Source of the DNA: Halotalea alkalilenta
Lineage (GTDB): Bacteria > Pseudomonadota > Gammaproteobacteria > Pseudomonadales > Halomonadaceae
Length of the DNA: 64,000 nucleotides
Assembly: GCF_001648175.1 (NCBI RefSeq)
Contig: NZ_CP015243.1
Span: forward strand, 620,001 to 684,000
Direction of reading: 5' to 3'
The position numbers were made by a program, and so were the translations under genes. Under the pieces are notes generated by a model. It was not told the DNA's origin and ran no database searches. It was given only the letters and a program-made list of their open reading frames with translations. Below, piece after piece: positions 60,963 through 64,000 of the stretch (the stretch's first letter is position 1; each line of letters opens with the position of its first letter).

Positions 60963-62519
60963 ATGAGCGTGATTGAAACCCATACGACGCCGCCGTCCTA
61001 TGCGATCTCTTCCGTGCGCCGGCTCGACCGGACATGCCTGAGCGGACTTCCGGCTGGAATACGCCGCCCTCGCTTCGATCCGGCGAAACTGCGCAGCGGC
61101 ATACTCCATCTCGGCTGCGGCGCTTTCCACCGTGCCCACCAGGCGCTGGTGACCCAGCGTGCGATCGAGGCCGAGGGCGATGCCGGGCTGCGCTGGGGAA
61201 TCAGCTCGGCGAGCCTCGTGCGCCGCACCACTCCCGATGCGCTGGCCCCTCAACAGGGGCTCTACACCCTGATCGAACGCAGCGCCGAGGGTTGCCGTGC
61301 CGAGGTGATCGGCGCGATCTCCGAGGTGGTCCATGCCCCGAGCGACGCTCGCGGTCTCGCCGCCCGGCTGGCCGACCCCGAGACCCGGATCGTCACCCTG
61401 ACGGTCACCGATCGTGGCTATTTTCTCGATCCCGCAAGCCACCGGCTGGACGCCGGGGACCCGGCGATTCGCGCCGATCTTGGCGCCGCGCGCCCGGCGA
61501 CGCCGATCGGCGCGCTGGTGAGAGGGCTGGCGCTGACCCGGGATGCAGGGCACGTGCCTCCCGTGATCCTCTGCTGTGACAATCTCACCGCCAACGGTGC
61601 GACGCTCAAGCAAGCGGTGAGCGATTTCGCCGCGCTCGAGGATGACGGCCTTGCGGCCTGGATCGAGCGCAACGTGCAGTTCCCCAACACCATGGTCGAC
61701 CGCATCGCGCCCTCGACCGGCGACTCGGATCGCGCCGAGGCGCTCGGGCTGCTCGGTGTCGAGGACGCGGCACCCGTGGTGGCCGAGCCCTTCCTCGATT
61801 GGGTGATCGAGGAGTTCGATGGCCCCAGGCCGCGCTGGGAGGAAGGAGGTGCGACCTTCGTTAGCGACGTCGAGCCGTTCGAGATCGCCAAGCTCAGGCT
61901 GCTCAACGGCACCCATATGCTGCTCGCCTACATCGGCGCGCTGGCCGGCTATCGCACCATCGCCGAGGCGATCCAGGATCCGCTGATCGCCCGGCTCGCC
62001 GAGCGTTTCATGCGCTCCGAGCAGGGGCCGACGGTGCCGGTATCGCGCGAGCGGCGCGATCACTACATCGATGGCCTGATCAGCCGGCTGGCCAACCCGG
62101 CGATTCGCCACGAGGTGGGCCGGGTCGGGCGCAACGGCTCGATGAAGCTCGCCACCAGGCTGCTCGAACCGATGCGCTACAACCTCGCCGAGCGTCGCGA
62201 CATCCCTTGCACCATCCTCGCCATCGCTGCATGGATTCGCTGGTTCGCATTGGTCGATACCGCCGGCACCGCGGTCAGCATCCAGGACCCGAACAAAGAC
62301 GAGATCAGGCGGCTGTGCAGGGCGACGCGTGAGAACCCGATGCTGCGCGCCGAGACCTTCCTCGACTACGACGAAGTGTTCGGCGACGCGCTGCCGCGCC
62401 AGGAGCAGGTCGCGAGCCAGCTCGCCCAGGCGATCAGCGATTTGCACCGCTACGACATTCACGAGGTGATCGCCGCGCAGCTCGGCGAGACGATTCTCGG
62501 CAAGCGCTATCCCGATTGA
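60963..62519 (+). CDS. Mannitol 2-dehydrogenase / fructuronate reductase family enzyme
   Basis: Start at 60963 (MSVIETHTTPPSYAISSVRR), AGGAGA upstream; 518 residues. NAD-binding domain GILHLGCGAFHRAHQALVTQ, then VILCCDNLTANGATLKQAVS, FPNTMVDRIAPSTGDSDRAE and the catalytic-lysine motif AKLRLLNGTHMLLAY. It is a long-chain polyol dehydrogenase; family members interconvert mannitol/fructose or D-fructuronate/D-mannonate. The AGE epimerase across the promoter and the HAD phosphatase after it suggest hexose/mannitol interconversion, but no uxu or mtl partner gene settles the substrate. Confidence 0.9.
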   Translation: MSVIETHTTPPSYAISSVRRLDRTCLSGLPAGIRRPRFDPAKLRSGILHLGCGAFHRAHQALVTQRAIEAEGDAGLRWGISSASLVRRTTPDALAPQQGLYTLIERSAEGCRAEVIGAISEVVHAPSDARGLAARLADPETRIVTLTVTDRGYFLDPASHRLDAGDPAIRADLGAARPATPIGALVRGLALTRDAGHVPPVILCCDNLTANGATLKQAVSDFAALEDDGLAAWIERNVQFPNTMVDRIAPSTGDSDRAEALGLLGVEDAAPVVAEPFLDWVIEEFDGPRPRWEEGGATFVSDVEPFEIAKLRLLNGTHMLLAYIGALAGYRTIAEAIQDPLIARLAERFMRSEQGPTVPVSRERRDHYIDGLISRLANPAIRHEVGRVGRNGSMKLATRLLEPMRYNLAERRDIPCTILAIAAWIRWFALVDTAGTAVSIQDPNKDEIRRLCRATRENPMLRAETFLDYDEVFGDALPRQEQVASQLAQAISDLHRYDIHEVIAAQLGETILGKRYPD

Positions 62520-62552
62520 GCATCCGCGCCGCGCGAGGAGCCCGGGGGGCGC

Positions 62553-63236
62553 TCAGGCGCTTCGGACGGTGAGCCTCGGCGTCAGCCACTCGACCACGTC
62601 ATGGAGCGTGTCGACCACCTTCAGCGCGGTATCGCGCATCTCGTCGGTCGGCGGCAGCAGATCCGGGATCATGATCACCGGGATGTTCGCTGCGCGCGCG
62701 GCGCGAATGCCGTTGTAGGAGTCCTCGAGGGCCAGGCAGCTGGCCGGCGCTACACCGAGTTTATCGGCGGCGGCGAGATAGGGGTCTGCATGGGGTTTGC
62801 CGCGCGAAACGTCGTCGCGGGTGATGATCGCCTGAAAGCGGCCGTCGATGCCGGCCAGCGCCAAATGGTGATCGGTACGGTAGCGGCTCGACGAGGTGGC
62901 GATCGCGCGGGGCAGGCGATGGTTGTCGAGCAGGTCGAGCAGCTCGCCGACCCCCGCCTTGGTGCTCAGCCGGCCATTGTCGACCATCGCGCGCAGGTGT
63001 ACCTCCTGGGCGGCGAAGTAGCGCTCGAGTGGGAAATCCGCGCCGTAGGTTTCGACCACCATCGCGCGGCAGCGATCGGCCGGCACGCCGATCATCGCCT
63101 GGCAGAACGATTCGGGCATCTCATAGCCGAGCTCGTCTCCCGCCGCCACCAGCGCTTCCATCGCCAGCCGCTCGGAGTCCAGCAGCAGCCCGTCCATATC
63201 GAAAATCACTGCCTCGATCGGGTGAGCGTCATGCAT
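62553..63236 (-). CDS. HAD-family sugar phosphatase / beta-phosphoglucomutase-like
   Basis: Start at 63236 (MHDAHPIEAVIFDMDGLLLD), GAGG eight bases upstream; 63251 is an alternative. 227 residues. Motif I VIFDMDGLLLDSE has both catalytic Asp; motif II is IATSSS, motif III Lys lies in RDDVSRGKPHADPYLAAADK, and motif IV is CLALEDSYNGIRAA. Cap domain between residues 25 and 90. This matches YniC/HxpB and pgmB-type enzymes that act on hexose phosphates. Convergent with the mannitol-dehydrogenase-family gene, 33 bases apart. Confidence 0.9.
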   Translation of the reverse strand: MHDAHPIEAVIFDMDGLLLDSERLAMEALVAAGDELGYEMPESFCQAMIGVPADRCRAMVVETYGADFPLERYFAAQEVHLRAMVDNGRLSTKAGVGELLDLLDNHRLPRAIATSSSRYRTDHHLALAGIDGRFQAIITRDDVSRGKPHADPYLAAADKLGVAPASCLALEDSYNGIRAARAANIPVIMIPDLLPPTDEMRDTALKVVDTLHDVVEWLTPRLTVRSA

Positions 63237-63428
63237 CGCGAATCCTCTCATTGTCGTTCTTCGAAGGGCCGCAGGGCGTCGTACGCTTGGGCCGGACCGG
63301 CTTTCATGGTGGCCAATCGGGGCGGCAATGACAAATCGAGCCGCGACTTTGGTCCTGGGTCCCAGCCAAGGCCGTCGGATTGTCGGGGTGGCGAAAAAGC
63401 GCTGGGCGCATCGTTCGCCGATGGTTAA

Positions 63429-63707
63429 CGGGAGTTCGAGCTCGATGTGCTGGTGCCGGATACGCCGAACATCGCCGAGCTGGACCGGATCATCTTCGAC
63501 GAGCTGTGCCATGGCGAGCTGCATGAGCGGTCGCGTCGCTGCTACGTCGAAGCGATCGAGGCGTTGGCTGCTCGCGGTGCCCAAGGGGTGATCCTCGGCT
63601 GTACCGAGATCGGACTGCTGGTCACCCCGCCGGACACCGGTGTGGCGCTCTACGATACCACCCGGCTGCACGTCGAGGCGGCGGTGGAGTACGCGCTGGC
63701 CGAATGA
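63429..63707 (+). pseudogene. Aspartate/glutamate racemase family, C-terminal remnant
   Basis: An in-frame TAA at 63426-63428 opens a stretch that reads REFELDVLVPDTPNIAELDR, IIFDELCHGELHERSRRCYV, EALAARGAQGVILGCTEIGL and LYDTTRLHVEAAVEYALAE. This is the second half of a YgeA-type Asp/Glu/hydantoin racemase, with the second catalytic Cys in ILGCTE. The N-terminal half (about 130 residues with the first catalytic Cys) is missing: the 177 bases to the left up to the HAD gene encode nothing similar in any frame I read. It is most likely a deletion remnant; a GTG at 63447 could give an 86-residue fragment. Confidence 0.75.
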
Positions 63708-63710
63708 TGA

Positions 63711-63726
63711 CGTTTCACGTGAAACC
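63711..63726. other. parS-like ParB-binding palindrome, site 4
   Basis: CGTTTCACGTGAAACC, containing the same perfect 14-base palindrome as site 1 with the same flanking C on each side, and so identical over 16 bases. It lies in the five-to-twenty-base gap between the racemase remnant and the RNA methyltransferase stop. Confidence 0.8.
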
Positions 63727-63730
63727 TGGC

Positions 63731-64000
63731 TCAGGCGCCGGCCTTGCGGTTGGTCGCCTCGAACAGCATCAGGGCGCTTGCGACCGAGAGGTTGAGCGAA
63801 TCGGTGCGACCGCGCATCGGAATCCGCACGATACGGTCGCAGGCGAGACCGAGCTCCTCGCTCAGGCCGTCGCGCTCGGTGCCCATCAGCAGCACCGTGG
63901 GGCCGGCGTAGGCCGGCGAGCGATAGTCTTCGCTGCGCGCAAGCCCGGTGCCGATCAGCTCGAGCGGCTCGCGCGCCGCCCAGGCGATGAATTCGTCACG
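63731..64000 (-). CDS. SpoU/TrmH-family RNA 2'-O-methyltransferase, C-terminal part
   Basis: Runs off the right window edge; the last 89 residues are visible. Motif 2 of the SPOUT trefoil knot is VLLMGTERDGLSEELGLACD and motif 3 is RIPMRGRTDSLNLSVASALM, together forming the AdoMet site. It methylates a ribose 2'-OH in tRNA or rRNA. Which member (TrmH, RlmB, TrmL or other) cannot be told from this part. Convergent with the racemase remnant; a parS-like site lies between. Confidence 0.92.
   Translation of the reverse strand, partial: RDEFIAWAAREPLELIGTGLARSEDYRSPAYAGPTVLLMGTERDGLSEELGLACDRIVRIPMRGRTDSLNLSVASALMLFEATNRKAGA

Noticed and set aside
60750..62462. 570-codon open frame antisense to the mannitol-dehydrogenase-family gene
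   Set aside because: Shadow of a clear enzyme gene; no recognisable domain.

Overview
The window is a 64 kb piece of a high-GC bacterial chromosome, almost fully packed with genes. No rRNA, tRNA, insertion sequence, prophage or CRISPR array was seen. Gene content points to a gammaproteobacterium, most likely of the Halomonadaceae/Oceanospirillales type: E. coli-type argG, yejK, Mn-type sodA, trxC, soxR, a gabT/sad/MocR-regulator set, choline sulfatase and TRAP transport. This assignment is inference from gene content and composition; no marker gene was tested.

Layout. 1-5,940: end of a peptide-type ABC permease, then a leftward cluster (PLP enzyme of the D-threonine aldolase/D-serine dehydratase fold, dicarboxylate/amino-acid symporter, RidA, HAD hydrolase) divergent from a LysR regulator. 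This block is visibly less GC-rich than the rest and looks acquired. 5,041-13,359: a LysR regulator and YdeP-type molybdopterin oxidoreductase, a class-I glutamine-amidotransferase-like hydrolase, a secreted beta-propeller protein and a VOC protein, the last two each divergent from a LysR gene. 13,400-24,420: small membrane/secreted proteins, argC, a CsbD-like protein, a triple-PAS LuxR regulator, soxR with a near-perfect SoxR box, sulfide:quinone oxidoreductase, yejK, a macrodomain hydrolase, a TauE-type exporter and an MscS channel. 24,600-28,800: MFS transporter, choline sulfatase and a DadA-like FAD enzyme. 30,100-34,900: an ABC importer operon (binding protein, fused permease, ATPase) that ends in an MBL-fold hydrolase. 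34,900-41,600: a SufR-like regulator divergent from sodA, a lipoprotein with four PPC-like domains, pirin, DoxX, a quinone oxidoreductase and a CobW GTPase. 41,700-47,600: trxC, flavin reductase, the GABA degradation genes sad and gabT divergent from a MocR/GabR regulator, and an hpxZ-like gene. 47,680-48,224: an intergenic array of two interleaved ~100 bp repeat types. 48,359-53,658: Lrp-type regulator, TRAP transporter (preceded by a 25-codon leader ORF) and an M32 carboxypeptidase. 53,670-56,014: two paralogous small secreted proteins of unknown function and argG. 56,200-64,000: LysR/EamA exporter/M20 peptidase, a Gly-rich lipoprotein, AGE epimerase, mannitol-dehydrogenase-family enzyme, HAD phosphatase, a racemase remnant and the end of a SpoU RNA methyltransferase.

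The most striking whole-window signal is four parS-like palindromes (about 4,966, 24,570, 41,690 and 63,711), all outside intact genes and spaced 17-22 kb apart. This suggests the window lies in the ParB-binding, probably origin-proximal, part of the chromosome. Other leads are the possible D-hydroxyamino acid pathway coupled to RidA, the SufR-like/sodA operator, the SoxR box whose better promoter faces away from soxR, the ABC-MBL operon, the SID-[ST]-x-PGGN repeat proteins and the interleaved repeat array.
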